Counted from the stretch's first letter, positions 8,727-18,127 are shown. The stretch is DNA of 64,000 nucleotides from CAVSUZ01 sp963795415 (GCA_963795415.1 CAWCHQ010000002.1:496001-560000); one strand, 5' to 3'. Notes: a model not told the origin generated them from the sequence alone. Made by a program: numbers and translations.

Positions 8727-9737
8727 ATGGCTTTCTGGCTGCCGATTGTATGGGCCTGGCTGATGGCGGTCGCGGTGCTCGCCTATGTGCTGCTGGATGG
8801 GTTCGATCTTGGCGTGGGAATCCTGTTCGCGACCGAGCGGCGAGCCGAAGACCGAGATGTGATGGTTAACTCGATCGCACCGGTCTGGGACGGAAACGAG
8901 ACATGGCTTGTGCTCGGCGGCGGGGGACTGCTGGCAACGTTTCCGCTTGCCTATGGCATCATCATGCCGGCGCTGTATCCGACGATCATCGCGATGCTGC
9001 TTTGCCTGGTGTTTCGCGGGGTCGCCTTTGAGTTCCGCTTCCGCGCCGCGACGCCGTTCGGAAAGGCGTGGTGGGACTGGGCGTTCATGCTCGGCTCAGG
9101 TCTTGCCGCTTTCTCGCAGGGATTGACCCTCGGCGGCCTGCTGCAAGGCATACAGGTGAAAAACGGACAGTATGCTGGCGGCTGGCTCGATTGGCTGACC
9201 GGATTTACCGTACTTTGCGGGTTCGCGGTTGTGGTTGGCTATGCGCTGCAGGCTTCCTGCTGGCTCATTCTCAAGACCGAAGGCCGGCTGCAGCGGTCGG
9301 CGCGCCGGCACGCCCGATTACTGGCGATAGGACTGCTGGCGCTGATCGTCATTGTAAGTCTGTGGACGCCAATGCTTCACACCGATTATGCGGCGCGCTG
9401 GTTCAGTTTTCCGCGTGTGCTGATGACCTGGCCGGTTCCGCTGCTGGTCGCTGCGGTGGCATGGCTGTTCTGGAAGGGCCTGAAAGAGCGGCATGAGTTT
9501 ACGCCGTTTCTGTGCGTGCAGGCGTGGTTCTTTCTTTGCTATATCGGACTGGGGATCAGCGTCTGGCCGACGATTGTGCCACCATCGATTTCCATCTGGG
9601 ACGCGGCGGCGCCGCCGTCCTCGCAATTGTTTCTGCTGGTAGGATCCGCGGTCCTCATCCCGACCATCCTGTGTTACAGCGCGTTTTCCTACTGGGTGTT
9701 CCGCGGCAAGGTGCGCTCGGGGGAGCATTACCACTGA
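8727..9737 (+). CDS. cioB: bd-type quinol oxidase subunit II
   Basis: A 336-aa membrane protein partnering CioA. It starts MAFWLPIVWAWLMAVAVLAY and carries the diagnostic LLDGFDLGVGIL and DGNETWLVLGGGGL motifs, followed by about eight hydrophobic helices. The ATG at 8727 has a GGAGG eight bases upstream, so a longer in-frame start further left is rejected. The stop overlaps the start of the tiny DUF2474 gene by one base. Confidence 0.93.
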   Translation: MAFWLPIVWAWLMAVAVLAYVLLDGFDLGVGILFATERRAEDRDVMVNSIAPVWDGNETWLVLGGGGLLATFPLAYGIIMPALYPTIIAMLLCLVFRGVAFEFRFRAATPFGKAWWDWAFMLGSGLAAFSQGLTLGGLLQGIQVKNGQYAGGWLDWLTGFTVLCGFAVVVGYALQASCWLILKTEGRLQRSARRHARLLAIGLLALIVIVSLWTPMLHTDYAARWFSFPRVLMTWPVPLLVAAVAWLFWKGLKERHEFTPFLCVQAWFFLCYIGLGISVWPTIVPPSISIWDAAAPPSSQLFLLVGSAVLIPTILCYSAFSYWVFRGKVRSGEHYH

Positions 9738-9835
9738 TGACAAGGCGGCTTCTGTGGTTTGCCGGCCTTTACGCTGCCGGCGTGTGCGTGGTCGCGCTTG
9801 TCAGTTTCGGCTTACCTCTGATGATCGGGATGTGA
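9737..9835 (+). CDS. DUF2474-type oxidase small subunit (CydX-like)
   Basis: A 32-aa single-span membrane peptide (MTRRLLWFAGLYAAGVCVVA then LVSFGLPLMIGM), beginning with its ATG overlapping the cioB stop (TGATG). Tiny proteins of the DUF2474/CydX type follow subunit II of bd oxidases and stabilise the complex. Size, basic N-terminus, single helix and position all fit. It is much shorter than usual gene-finder cutoffs. Confidence 0.8.
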   Translation: MTRRLLWFAGLYAAGVCVVALVSFGLPLMIGM

Positions 9836-9915
9836 GCGGCGGACCTGGGTTCCTGCTGTTGCGGGAGCAACGGGTGGGATAACGTTCCAGGCAAGATCGA
9901 AGCTTCAAACTGATC

Positions 9916-9957
9916 CTAAGCAGACGTTCGTGGCTTGTGCCACGCAAGTCTGCTTAG
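9916..9957. repeat. Long imperfect hairpin after the oxidase operon
   Basis: Outer arms CTAAGCAGAC / GTCTGCTTAG (10 bp perfect) continue after small mismatches into GTGGC / GCCAC around a TTGT loop. It lies 80 bp after the DUF2474 gene and may end the transcript, but has no T-run, so it could also be an extragenic palindromic element. Confidence 0.6.
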
Positions 9958-9971
9958 AAGTTATCGAAGAC

Positions 9972-10017
9972 GCATCATCTTATCGGCGGAGCGCCAAAAC
10001 GCTCCACCGGATGATGC
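9972..10017. repeat. Second hairpin after the oxidase operon
   Basis: Arms GCATCAT / ATGATGC enclose a second stem GGAGCG / CGCTCC with a CCAAAA loop. It follows the previous hairpin by 14 bp. The tandem arrangement resembles paired extragenic palindromes or a strong bidirectional terminator between the oxidase operon and the convergent binding-protein gene. Confidence 0.6.
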
Positions 10018-10093
10018 TTATACCTGTACCCGTGAGAGCGCCTGATCGGGGATTGTTGTAGCCTGATCCGGCGCGGCGGCCCGGGAGCGAGGC

Positions 10094-10842
10094 TCAATCG
10101 ACACCGCTCGCGGCGAACGTGTCCTTGGCCTTTGAGGATGTTAGGAACCTGATGAAGTTTTCAGCGGTCTCGCGTTGCCGCGTGCTCGTCAGGGGCGCGG
10201 CCGTGTAGGTGAGGTAATCCTGTAGATCGCCGGGTAATGGGCCCAGATATTTGATGCCGGTGTCGTAGCGATGAGCGGTATCGTCCCAGCGGCGATGTCG
10301 TTGCCATGGCCTTTCAACACGGGTTCAAAAATCCCAAGGGGCGATGTACGCACGATCTTCCGCTTGAGGATTTCGCCGACGCCCAGACGCTCAATGACCG
10401 TCGCAAAGTAATTTCCCGACTTGACTTTGTTGAAGGATAGAGTGTCGACGCCAAGCAGAGTCTCCTTGAGCTTCTGAGGCGTCGAAATGTCCCGTTCCGG
10501 GCTGTCACTGCGCGCCCCGAGTTCAATGCCGATACGACCGATCATCGGTCGATCTCCGGCACTTACTTTGCCCGACTTCGTCAATTCCTCGGCAAAATCC
10601 GGTTGCACGAGAACCACGTCGGCTGCTTCGCCCGCGTCAATTTTCTGCTTCACGACGGGTGAGGGCGCCAACACCAGTTCGACCTGCGTTCGCGTCTCCT
10701 GGCGATAGAGATCGGCAACCTTGCTCAAGGCCGGTCCGAGAGGACTGTCAGCCATGACCTTGAGCGCCGCGGCGTGAGCTGTCCCGGTGAATGCGAGCAA
10801 ACCGGCCGCCAAAACAGCCGGCACAACGACGCACTTACGCAT
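10094..10842 (-). pseudogene. ModA-like periplasmic substrate-binding protein, frameshifted near C-terminus
   Basis: An approximately 249-aa extracellular solute-binding protein. The signal peptide is MRKCVVVPAVLAAGLLAFTG followed by TAHAA. The mature protein resembles the molybdate-binding family (ALKVMADSPLGPALSKVADL, then KVKSGNYFATVIERLGV). The main frame reads to about 10270; beyond that the family-like C-terminus (YDTGIKYLGPLPGDLQDYLT, then TAENFIRFLTSS) continues in another frame to a TGA at 10094. The total length is one base short of a whole number of codons, so a single-base deletion explains it. No permease or ATPase gene is adjacent, so it may not be a transport component. Either a pseudogene or a sequencing error. 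Confidence 0.72.
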
Positions 10843-11053
10843 GGCAACCTCCGCCGTGGAAGGAACGGTCAGCATAACACGATACGAGATACGAGCGGCA
10901 GCCGCCCTCATCCGGAGGATGAGCGGCTCGTCGTTTCGGACGTGCCCTCCCCAACTTGTAGCGCGTGACATACCCGGCTTCCCTCGGATTCCGGGTAAAT
11001 CAGCGAGTTTCGCTGGGTGCTGTTACTCCTGGGCGATGTCACCGAGGGCGGTG

Positions 11054-12524
11054 TCACCTTGGGCAGGCCCCTTGCTCGACGGAGCGGATGGTCAGCCAGG
11101 CAACCGCCGCTCCGGCGAGCTGAATCACAGCGCCGCCCAGCATCGCCGCCCGGAAGCCGGCCGACCCACCGTGCAGCAGAGAGAAGATAGCGCCCAGAAA
11201 GGCCACCCCGAGCGTAGCGCCGGTCATCCGCGCGACATTGATCAGCGCCGCGGCAGTGCCGGAGCGGGAAGCGTTCACGGAGTTGACGGCCACCGACATC
11301 AGGGGGCCGGTGTTCAAGCCCATGCCGATGCCGGTCAGCAGGAGCCCGCCCTCCGCCAGCGCGACCGGCTGGCCGCCACGCGTGGCGGCCAGAAGCAGCA
11401 GCCCGCAGCCGATCAGGGCGGTGCCGCCGGCGATGATCACCCGCACGCCGAACCGGTTCGCGAGGTGGCCGGATCGCGGTGCAAGGAGAAAGAAGACGAG
11501 GGCGCAGGGCAGTAGCGCAATTCCGGCCATCGCCGGGGTCAGCAATCCGGAAGCCTGCCAGAGCGGAGGCAGCAGAAAGATCATGCCATAGATGCCGAAC
11601 GTCATCGCGCCCGTCGCGGTGAAGGCGCCGCAGAAGGCGGGCTGGCGGAACAGATCGAGGGGTACGAGCGCACCGTCCCCGGTGCGGCGTTCCACATAAA
11701 GGAAGACGGGCAGTGCCGGGATCGCCAGTATCAGCGACGGGACCCAGGCCGTGCCGCCCTGATGTCCGTCAATGACGGCGAACACAATGCCGCCGAGGGC
11801 CGCCGCTCCAGCGAGGTCCAGCTGTCGTCCTTTGGGGTCGGCCGACTCGGGCACCACCAGGCCGGCCATGATCAAGGCCGCGAGCACCAGGGGTACGGCG
11901 ACCAGAAAGACGCTTTGCCAACCGAATGCCTGGATCAGCCAGCCGCCAAGAGTGGGACCAACAACGAAAGCGAGACCGTTGCAACTCGCCCAGACTCCCA
12001 GCGCGCGGCGCCTCGCGTTGGGCTCGGGCCAGTGCACCCGGACGATGGCGAGCGAAGCGGGCAGCAATAGTGCGGCGCCCGCACCCGCACCGACCCGGGC
12101 CGCAACCAGAATGTCGATGTTTGGGGCGGCAGCGCAGGCCAGGGAGGCCAGCCCCAGCACCGCAGCACCGGCCTGGAACGCGAGCCTCCGGCCATAGAGG
12201 TCGGCAAGGAGTTCCACCGGTAAGAAGGAGCACGGCGTAGGCGAGATTGTAGCCGTCCAGCACCCATTGCAGTCTGGCCACCGGGGCGTGGAAGGCGTGG
12301 GAGATGGGCTGCATCGCGAGATTCACGACCGAGGTGTCAACCTGGGCAACCAGGACGCCAAGGCAGAGCGTTGCCAAAACGGCATGCTGGTACGTTGCCG
12401 GATGCTCCCGGCCACGCGAGGAAGCGCGGTCGCTTCGCGAGCCTCGCTCCTCGGTGACCCGATAATGGTGCGCCGGGGAACAGGCTCCGTGCGGACCGGC
12501 AGCGGCCCTGATGCCTTCATGCAT
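11054..12524 (-). pseudogene. MFS multidrug-type transporter (DHA2-like), frameshifted near N-terminus
   Basis: A major facilitator pump broken by one extra base at about 12218. The first helices read HAVLATLCLGVLVAQVDTSV and LQWVLDGYNLAYAVLLLTGG in one frame; the rest continues in another frame as LLADLYGRRLAFQAGAAVLG onward for about 380 aa. Joining the frames restores the classic motif A (GGLLADLYGRR). The sequence at the break reads ggtggAactcctt where ggtggactcctt is expected. The exact start is unclear; 12524 is the outermost ATG and the conserved protein begins about 40 codons later. Efflux of drugs or metabolites is inferred from family. Confidence 0.78.
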
Positions 12525-12675
12525 GCGATGGCGTGCTTCGCTGGATCGCAGGCAAAGCTGGGGGCTGGGTGCTGACAGCGTTGTGTCAGCAGACCACCGC
12601 TGCCGGGGAAAAATCTGGCCAGCAGCGCGGCAGATGCTGGTATGTAGTGGTGGCTACACGAAAGACTACCATATA

Positions 12676-13794
12676 ATGAGCGTTGCACCCACGAACGAGC
12701 GATTCCCCATCATGGACGGATCTTCCAACCCCGGCGGCTCCTGCTCCGACACGGCCGTTTCACGCCGGCTCGATCTGCTGACCGAGAATCCGGTGTACAA
12801 GCCGTTCCGGTATCCCTGGGCTTATGAGGCATGGCTCACCCAACAGCGGGTGCATTGGCTGCCCGAGGAAGTGCCGCTGGCGGACGACGTCAAAGACTGG
12901 CATCGCAACCTCACGGCGGCGGAGCGGAATTTGTTGACGCAGATATTTCGCTTTTTCACGCAGGCCGATGTCGAAGTGAACAACTGCTACATGAAGCACT
13001 ACAGCCGGGTGTTCAAACCCACCGAAGTGCTGATGATGCTCTCGGCTTTTTCGAATATCGAGACGGTTCATATAGCCGCATACAGCCATTTGCTGGATAC
13101 GATCGGTATGCCGGAGTCCGAATATCAGGCTTTTCTCAAATACAAGGAGATGAAGGACAAGTACGATTACATGCAGGGATTTTCAATGGACAGCAGGTTC
13201 GAGATCGCAAAGACGCTGGCTGCATTCGGGGCCTTTACTGAAGGACTGCAGTTGTTTGCGTCTTTTGCCATCCTGCTGAATTTTCCCAGATTTGGCAAGA
13301 TGAAGGGGATGGGGCAAATCATATCGTGGTCGGTGCGGGATGAGACGCTGCACTGCAACTCCATCATCCGCCTGTTCCGGACGTTTGTGCAGGAGAATCC
13401 CGAAATCTGGACTGAGCAGCTTCGCCGGGAGATCCGTGCCATCTGCGAGACGATCGTTGATCACGAGGACGCCTTCATCGGCTTGGCGTTTGAGCAGGGC
13501 GCCGTCGAGGGGCTGACCGCGCGGGAGGTGAAGGATTATATTCGCTACATAGCTGACCGTCGCCTAGTGCAGCTTGGCCTCGATCCGGCGTTCCAGATTG
13601 CCCGGAACCCGCTGCCGTGGCTTGACGAGATGCTCAATGCGGTAGAACACGCTAACTTCTTTGAGAACCGGGCGACGGAGTATAGCAGGGCCGCCACGAC
13701 CGGCACGTGGGAGGAAGCCTTCGGTGAGGTTTCGCCGGCTTCACAGAACATGTCACTGGATCGAGACACCAGTGTGTCGTTGCATCGACATTGA
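12676..13794 (+). CDS. nrdB: Ribonucleoside-diphosphate reductase beta subunit (class I)
   Basis: A 372-aa R2 subunit that holds the di-iron/tyrosyl radical used by NrdA to reduce ribonucleotides. Iron ligands and the radical Tyr are visible as E129, H132 and Y136 in ETVHIAAYSHLLD (E. coli E115, H118, Y122), with the later pair in FTEGLQLFASFA and VRDETLHCNS. The ATG at 12676 is preferred to upstream in-frame ATGs inside the neighbouring region; an ATG at 12712 is also possible. A TGTAG-N6-CTACA inverted repeat lies just upstream at 12643-12658. No nrdA gene is adjacent, which is unusual. Confidence 0.93.
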   Translation: MSVAPTNERFPIMDGSSNPGGSCSDTAVSRRLDLLTENPVYKPFRYPWAYEAWLTQQRVHWLPEEVPLADDVKDWHRNLTAAERNLLTQIFRFFTQADVEVNNCYMKHYSRVFKPTEVLMMLSAFSNIETVHIAAYSHLLDTIGMPESEYQAFLKYKEMKDKYDYMQGFSMDSRFEIAKTLAAFGAFTEGLQLFASFAILLNFPRFGKMKGMGQIISWSVRDETLHCNSIIRLFRTFVQENPEIWTEQLRREIRAICETIVDHEDAFIGLAFEQGAVEGLTAREVKDYIRYIADRRLVQLGLDPAFQIARNPLPWLDEMLNAVEHANFFENRATEYSRAATTGTWEEAFGEVSPASQNMSLDRDTSVSLHRH

Positions 13795-13877
13795 GACAGT
13801 TTGCGGCATACGGCGTCGAATTGATATGCGATTAACGCCAGAATAACGCCGCTATTAGCGGCCCGTTGCAGATTAAG

Positions 13878-14204
13878 ATGTCGGTAAGGAATGAGGAGGC
13901 TTCAGCGGGCGTGGGAATTACGGTGAATCATATACAACAGGAAATCGTGCGGGACGAGGCGGGCCTTTCATCGGGGGCGCCGAGATACAGCCGGCGGCTG
14001 TCTGATAAAATCCTGATCGCCTTTCACCACGCGTGCGACCAGTCCGACCTGGAAGTGGCGGAGCAGCTTCTGGGGGTTCTGGAAATGATGCTGACTCGCC
14101 GGCCGTTAACGCCGGACGGTTCCCGCCGGAAGAACATGGAAAGTCTCGTGGCCGCGCATGAGCGGTTGTGGTACCTGCGGCATCCGAAGCCTGATCAAGG
14201 CTGA
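13878..14204 (+). CDS. Conserved hypothetical protein, alphaproteobacterial type
   Basis: A 108-aa soluble protein without a recognised domain. Its core, RYSRRLSDKILIAFHHACDQ followed by LEVAEQLLGVLEMMLTRRPL and MESLVAAHERLW, is helical and looks like a small conserved protein of Rhodospirillales-type bacteria. Start is uncertain: ATG 13878, TTG 13866, or a GTG downstream of the GAGGAGG at 13893-13899. It follows nrdB by about 80 bp and its 3' end overlaps the convergent aminotransferase gene by 10 bp. Confidence 0.65.
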   Translation: MSVRNEEASAGVGITVNHIQQEIVRDEAGLSSGAPRYSRRLSDKILIAFHHACDQSDLEVAEQLLGVLEMMLTRRPLTPDGSRRKNMESLVAAHERLWYLRHPKPDQG

Positions 14205-15352
14205 ACAGACAGCAATCCGGCCAGAATTTGCGCGAGCCGGCTATAGTCGCTGACATCATGGTATGCGTGCGCCGAAAGGCGCAGCCAGATCCGGCGTGCG
14301 TGCACGTGAAGGGGCGCGTCGGTTCCGGCGTCAAGCAGGCGGCTTCGCATGGCGTGTGCATGCTCCTGCGAGACCTCCTCGGCGACAGGTAGGCGAACGA
14401 GACCCATGGCGGCCATCATCGAGGCTTCCGCGCCTGTCTCGGTGCCGAGATGCCGCGCAAGCAGCGCAGTCGCTTCGACGGCCAGCGCGTGATTGCGGGC
14501 GCGGAGCTGTGCGCCACCCAAGCGCTGGCAAAAGTCGATGGCATCAGGCACAGCCAGGAACGCCGTGGGATCGCGGGTCCCGGTCCAGTCAAACTCGGCG
14601 AGAAATCCACGACCGAGACCGTGGGAAATGACCACCGGATGCAGGTCGCTTTGCCGGCCCGGGGCGGCCCAGAGGAACGCACTTCCCTTCGGGGCACAGA
14701 GCCATTTATGGCAGTTGCCAGTATACCAACCAGCGCCTGTCGCCGGGATATCCAGATCGATCTGACCCGGACCGTGCGCTCCGTCAACCAGAACCGGCAC
14801 GCCCTTCGCGTGGCAGAGCCCCACCATGTCGGCGAGGGGAAGCACCAATGCGCTTGATGACGTGATGTGGTCGAGCACCGCGAGCCTTGTCTGCGGCGTT
14901 AGCGCCAGGGCCAGCGCCGCCAGAATTTCGTGTCCGGGCGGCCGGGGAAACGGGATCGCCGCCTCGACCATCCGCGCTCCCGCGCGGTCTGTGACATAGC
15001 GGACGGTGTTCCGCACGGCGCCATACGCGTGCGACAACACCAGAACGTCGTCACCCGGTTGCAGGCGGAACGACCTCAGGACGGCGTTGCACCCGGTTGT
15101 TGCGTTTTCCAGGAAGGCGAGGTCCTCGCCCCGCACGCCCAGAAACGCGCCGAGTTTCTCGGCCGCGGCGCGAAGCGCATCGGGCAGCAAACGAGACATG
15201 AAGCGGGTCGGCTGGGCTTCCATTCGCCGCCGCCATTCCTGCTGCGCCGCAAGCACGCTGAGCGGCGTGGCGCCGAAGGAGCCGTGGTTGACAGTAAGCC
15301 AGCTCTCATCCAGCGCCCATTCGTGCCGGATCGCGCGGCCGAGTTCCGGCAT
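14195..15352 (-). CDS. Aminotransferase class V-fold PLP enzyme (isopenicillin N epimerase-like)
   Basis: A 385-aa fold-type I PLP enzyme. It starts in the epimerase/cysteine desulfurase style (WLTVNHGSFGATPLSVL), has the phosphate-binding ENATTGCNAVLRSF segment, the PLP-ring Asp in VPVLVDGAHGPGQID and the Schiff-base Lys in YTGNCHKWLCAPKG (about residue 215). The family acts on the alpha position of amino acids, including epimerases and cysteine-sulfur lyases; the exact reaction is not predictable. Its ATG overlaps the amidase stop (TGATG), so the two are an operon and may act on one substrate. Confidence 0.85.
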   Translation of the reverse strand: MPELGRAIRHEWALDESWLTVNHGSFGATPLSVLAAQQEWRRRMEAQPTRFMSRLLPDALRAAAEKLGAFLGVRGEDLAFLENATTGCNAVLRSFRLQPGDDVLVLSHAYGAVRNTVRYVTDRAGARMVEAAIPFPRPPGHEILAALALALTPQTRLAVLDHITSSSALVLPLADMVGLCHAKGVPVLVDGAHGPGQIDLDIPATGAGWYTGNCHKWLCAPKGSAFLWAAPGRQSDLHPVVISHGLGRGFLAEFDWTGTRDPTAFLAVPDAIDFCQRLGGAQLRARNHALAVEATALLARHLGTETGAEASMMAAMGLVRLPVAEEVSQEHAHAMRSRLLDAGTDAPLHVHARRIWLRLSAHAYHDVSDYSRLAQILAGLLSVQP

Positions 15353-16761
15353 CAGTTCAGGTTGGGCCGCTTATCCGCCCAGGGCTGCGCCTGCTCGAAC
15401 GCGGCCGAGGCCTGAAGCACACCAAGATCGTCGAAGCGGCGGCCGACGATCTGCAGGCCCACAGGCAAGCCTTCGGCGGTGAAGCCACAGGGAACGCTTG
15501 CGGCCGGATTCCAGGACAGGTTGAACGGGTAGGAGAAATGCGCCCACTCGATCCAGTTCCAGGGATGCTGCGGCCAGCTTGCCGGCATCAGCCGCTCGGC
15601 CGGGAACGCGGCCACCGAAACCGACGGGGTGAGCAGAAAATCCCAATCCTCGAACCAGCGATGAATGGCGGCGACATAGGCCATCTTCCGCTCTTTCAGA
15701 TGCATGTATTCCACCACGGTCATGGCGCGGCCGTCCTTGATGCAGGCAACGAGGCCGGGGTCCATTTGCGCTTCCCATTTCGGGAAGTGGACCGCCAGGC
15801 GCGCCATGTGTGCGGCCCAGAAATCGCCGATCAACTCCGGTCCTTCTTTTGCCCAGGGCGTCGGCACCCGCTCGACCGTCGCTCCGAGATCGTTGAAGCG
15901 CTGTGCCGCCCTTTCGACCAGCGCGGCGACATCCGGATCCACGCGGGCGTGGTCCAGATCGGGGCTGAACGCGACGCGCTTGCCGCGCACGCCTTCCTGC
16001 AAACGTCCGACGTAATCGGCGGGACCAGCTTCGAGCGAGGTGAAATCCAGCGGGTGCGGTCCTGCCATGGCGGCGAGGAGCAGCGCGCCGTCGGCAACCG
16101 TGCGCGTCATCGGACCCATGTGACTGGTGAAATCCCCGACGCCGACCGGATAGTAGGGCACACGGCCGAAGGTCGGCTTCAAGCCAAATACGCCGCAGAA
16201 ATGGGAAGGCATGCGGATCGACCCCGCGCCGTCGCTGCCCTGATGCAGCGGTCCAAATCCGGCGGCCGCCGCGGCACCGGCGCCGGCTGAGGACGCGCCC
16301 GCGTTGTAGCCGTGCTTCCAGGGGTTGTGAGTGATCCCGGTCAGCGGTGAGTGGCTCACGCCGGTCCAGCCGAATTCCGACGTGGTGGTTTTTCCGAGGA
16401 TGATCGCGCCTTTTTCGCGCAGCCGAGGTACGATCGGCGTGTCCTCGGACGGTTGGTGTCCTTTGAAAATAAGGCTGCCCATCTGCGTCGGCATATCTTT
16501 GGTGTTGCAGAGATCCTTGACGGTGACCGGAATACCGTGCAGCGGCCCGATCGGGCCGCTTTTCATGAGCGCCGCCTCCGCGCTTCGTGCGGCGTCCATC
16601 GCCTGGTCGGAGGCGAGAAAGACGAACGCATTGACATTGGGTTCCAGTGCCTCGATGCGTTCCAGCAGACCGCGCATGACCTCGACCGGAGAGATCCGTT
16701 TGGTGCGGATCATTTCAGCGAGCTGGGTGGCGGGGGCGAAGCCGAGGTCCTCGTTGGTCAT
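15352..16761 (-). CDS. Amidase signature family hydrolase
   Basis: A 469-aa amidase of the Ser-cisSer-Lys type. The catalytic Lys is in PVTVKDLCNTKD (about residue 80), and the Ser-rich signature is GASSAGAGAAAAAGFGPLHQ followed by GSDGAGSIRMPS. The ATG at 16761 is taken because the conserved N-terminus (MTNEDLGFAPATQLAEMIR) begins there; upstream in-frame codons are discarded. Substrates of the family include aliphatic and aryl amides and Glu-tRNA(Gln) amide transfer; the absence of gatB/gatC here argues against GatA. Confidence 0.88.
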   Translation of the reverse strand: MTNEDLGFAPATQLAEMIRTKRISPVEVMRGLLERIEALEPNVNAFVFLASDQAMDAARSAEAALMKSGPIGPLHGIPVTVKDLCNTKDMPTQMGSLIFKGHQPSEDTPIVPRLREKGAIILGKTTTSEFGWTGVSHSPLTGITHNPWKHGYNAGASSAGAGAAAAAGFGPLHQGSDGAGSIRMPSHFCGVFGLKPTFGRVPYYPVGVGDFTSHMGPMTRTVADGALLLAAMAGPHPLDFTSLEAGPADYVGRLQEGVRGKRVAFSPDLDHARVDPDVAALVERAAQRFNDLGATVERVPTPWAKEGPELIGDFWAAHMARLAVHFPKWEAQMDPGLVACIKDGRAMTVVEYMHLKERKMAYVAAIHRWFEDWDFLLTPSVSVAAFPAERLMPASWPQHPWNWIEWAHFSYPFNLSWNPAASVPCGFTAEGLPVGLQIVGRRFDDLGVLQASAAFEQAQPWADKRPNLN

Positions 16762-16915
16762 GCGCGTGTCCTCCTGGGCGCATCGAAGCCGGTCCTTTCG
16801 CTTCGTGCAAATCTGCACTGGGGTATCATCTTGTGATCCCGGTGACGGTCACGCTCGAGCAGGAGGCACGTCCCGCTTCACGTTGAGAGCGGGCGGGTCA
16901 AAAGCTCGATCGCCT

Positions 16916-17602
16916 TCAGAGGCCACGCTCTACCATTGCCACCACCCGTCCTCCGAGGACCTGCTCCTCCCCTTCCGGCAGCTCGCGCAGCGGCCCCTCG
17001 ATCAACAGCATGGCCAAGCCATGCACGGCCGACCAGGCGAGATATTCCGCGCCGGCGCGGCGTTCCTGGGGCAGCACGCCCGCCGCCACCATCCGGTCAA
17101 GCGCGGCCCCGAGCAACTGGAACGGGCCAAGCCCGCCCGCGCCGGTCTGCTCGGGATCGGCCTCGCCGGGCCGGTTTCCCGGCACGGTGAAGGCGGTGCG
17201 GAAGAGTCCGGTTTCCTGCCGCGCGAACCGAAGATAAGCGGTCCCGATCGCGCGCAGCGCTGCGCGCGCCAGATCGGCCGGTGCTGTCCCGGCGGATATC
17301 CGCGCCAGTTCGTCCTCCATGGCTCTGGCCAGGCGCGCGAGCGCTGCCGAACGCACCGCCTGAAGCAGAGCGCCGCGGCTGGCGAAATGCCGATACGCGG
17401 CATTCGGCACCACGCCCGCTTGTCGCGTCGCCTCTCGCAGCACCACTGCCCCCGGACCGCCGAGGCGGGCGAGCGCGATTCCTGCCTCCAGCAGGGTTCG
17501 GCGCAGATCGCCATGCCGATAGGTAGCGCGGCGCGTGCCGCCCTTCACGGAGACGTTATGTGGACGGCGTGCACTTCTCCTGCTAGCTTCGCTTGTGGAC
17601 AT
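16916..17602 (-). CDS. TetR/AcrR-family transcriptional regulator
   Basis: A repressor with an N-terminal helix-turn-helix (RRTLLEAGIALARLGG then LREATRQAGVVPNAAYRHF) and a C-terminal ligand domain with a TetR_C-like WSAVHGLAMLLIEGPL segment. Two starts are possible: ATG 17602 (228 aa) or GTG 17548 (210 aa). The TGTGGA-N5-TCCACA palindrome lies over the ATG, which favours the GTG. It is divergent from a VOC-family gene, the likely regulatory target together with itself. Confidence 0.85.
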   Translation of the reverse strand: MSTSEASRRSARRPHNVSVKGGTRRATYRHGDLRRTLLEAGIALARLGGPGAVVLREATRQAGVVPNAAYRHFASRGALLQAVRSAALARLARAMEDELARISAGTAPADLARAALRAIGTAYLRFARQETGLFRTAFTVPGNRPGEADPEQTGAGGLGPFQLLGAALDRMVAAGVLPQERRAGAEYLAWSAVHGLAMLLIEGPLRELPEGEEQVLGGRVVAMVERGL

Positions 17603-17610
17603 CATCCACA
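17594..17610. promoter_or_regulatory. Candidate TetR operator
   Basis: Perfect inverted repeat TGTGGA-catca-TCCACA in the tetR/VOC divergent intergenic region; a related half-site GTGGAC lies about 30 bp to the left. Spacing and position match an autoregulatory TetR site. Confidence 0.55.
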
Positions 17611-17643
17611 TGTTTGTGCCGCTACCAGGGAGAGAGCAAGGCA

Positions 17644-18051
17644 ATGCAGGTTCAGCCATACATTTTTTTCGAGGGGCGTTGCGAGGAAGCGGCAAACTAT
17701 TACCGCCGCGTACTGGGCGCGGAGATCACCATGCTCATGCGCTTCAAGGATTGCCCCGACCCGCTGCCGGAGATGCCTCCGGGTTCAGGCGAGAAGGTGA
17801 TGCACATGAGTTTGCGGATCGGCGATACGACCATGCTCGCCTCCGACGGACGGTGCAGCGGCGGCGCGAACCTCAACGGCTTCGCGCTCTCGCTCACGGT
17901 CGCTGACGAGGCCGAGGCGCAGAGGGTATTCGCGGGGCTCGCGGACGGCGGGCAGGTACGGATGCCGCTTGCACGCACCTTCTTCTCGCCGAGTTTCGGA
18001 ATGCTGGCAGATCGCTTCGGCGTAGCCTGGATGGTTTACGTCGCCGGCTAA
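17644..18051 (+). CDS. VOC-family (PhnB-like) protein
   Basis: A 135-aa vicinal oxygen chelate fold protein. It begins MQVQPYIFFEGRCEEAANYY and has paired beta-alpha-beta modules with GEKVMHMSLRIGDTTMLASD and FGMLADRFGVAWMVYVAG, typical of PhnB/YdcJ-type glyoxalase-like proteins of unknown substrate. A GGGAGAG lies about 12 bp upstream of the ATG. Divergent from tetR with a shared operator, so probably induced by the ligand of that regulator. Confidence 0.85.
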   Translation: MQVQPYIFFEGRCEEAANYYRRVLGAEITMLMRFKDCPDPLPEMPPGSGEKVMHMSLRIGDTTMLASDGRCSGGANLNGFALSLTVADEAEAQRVFAGLADGGQVRMPLARTFFSPSFGMLADRFGVAWMVYVAG

Positions 18052-18127
18052 ACGGCTCTGGCTCTCCAGAGGAGGATGACACCCCCGCATCTTTAACCGT
18101 TTCCGAAAAGCCCACCGGAGAGGAAGC

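Noticed and set aside
12511..12675. Upstream in-frame extension of nrdB
   Set aside because: No similarity in those 55 codons; the segment overlaps the MFS gene start, and the ATG at 12676 begins the family-like protein.
16331..17800. 489-aa plus-strand open frame
   Set aside because: Runs antisense across the amidase start and tetR; no coherent protein features.
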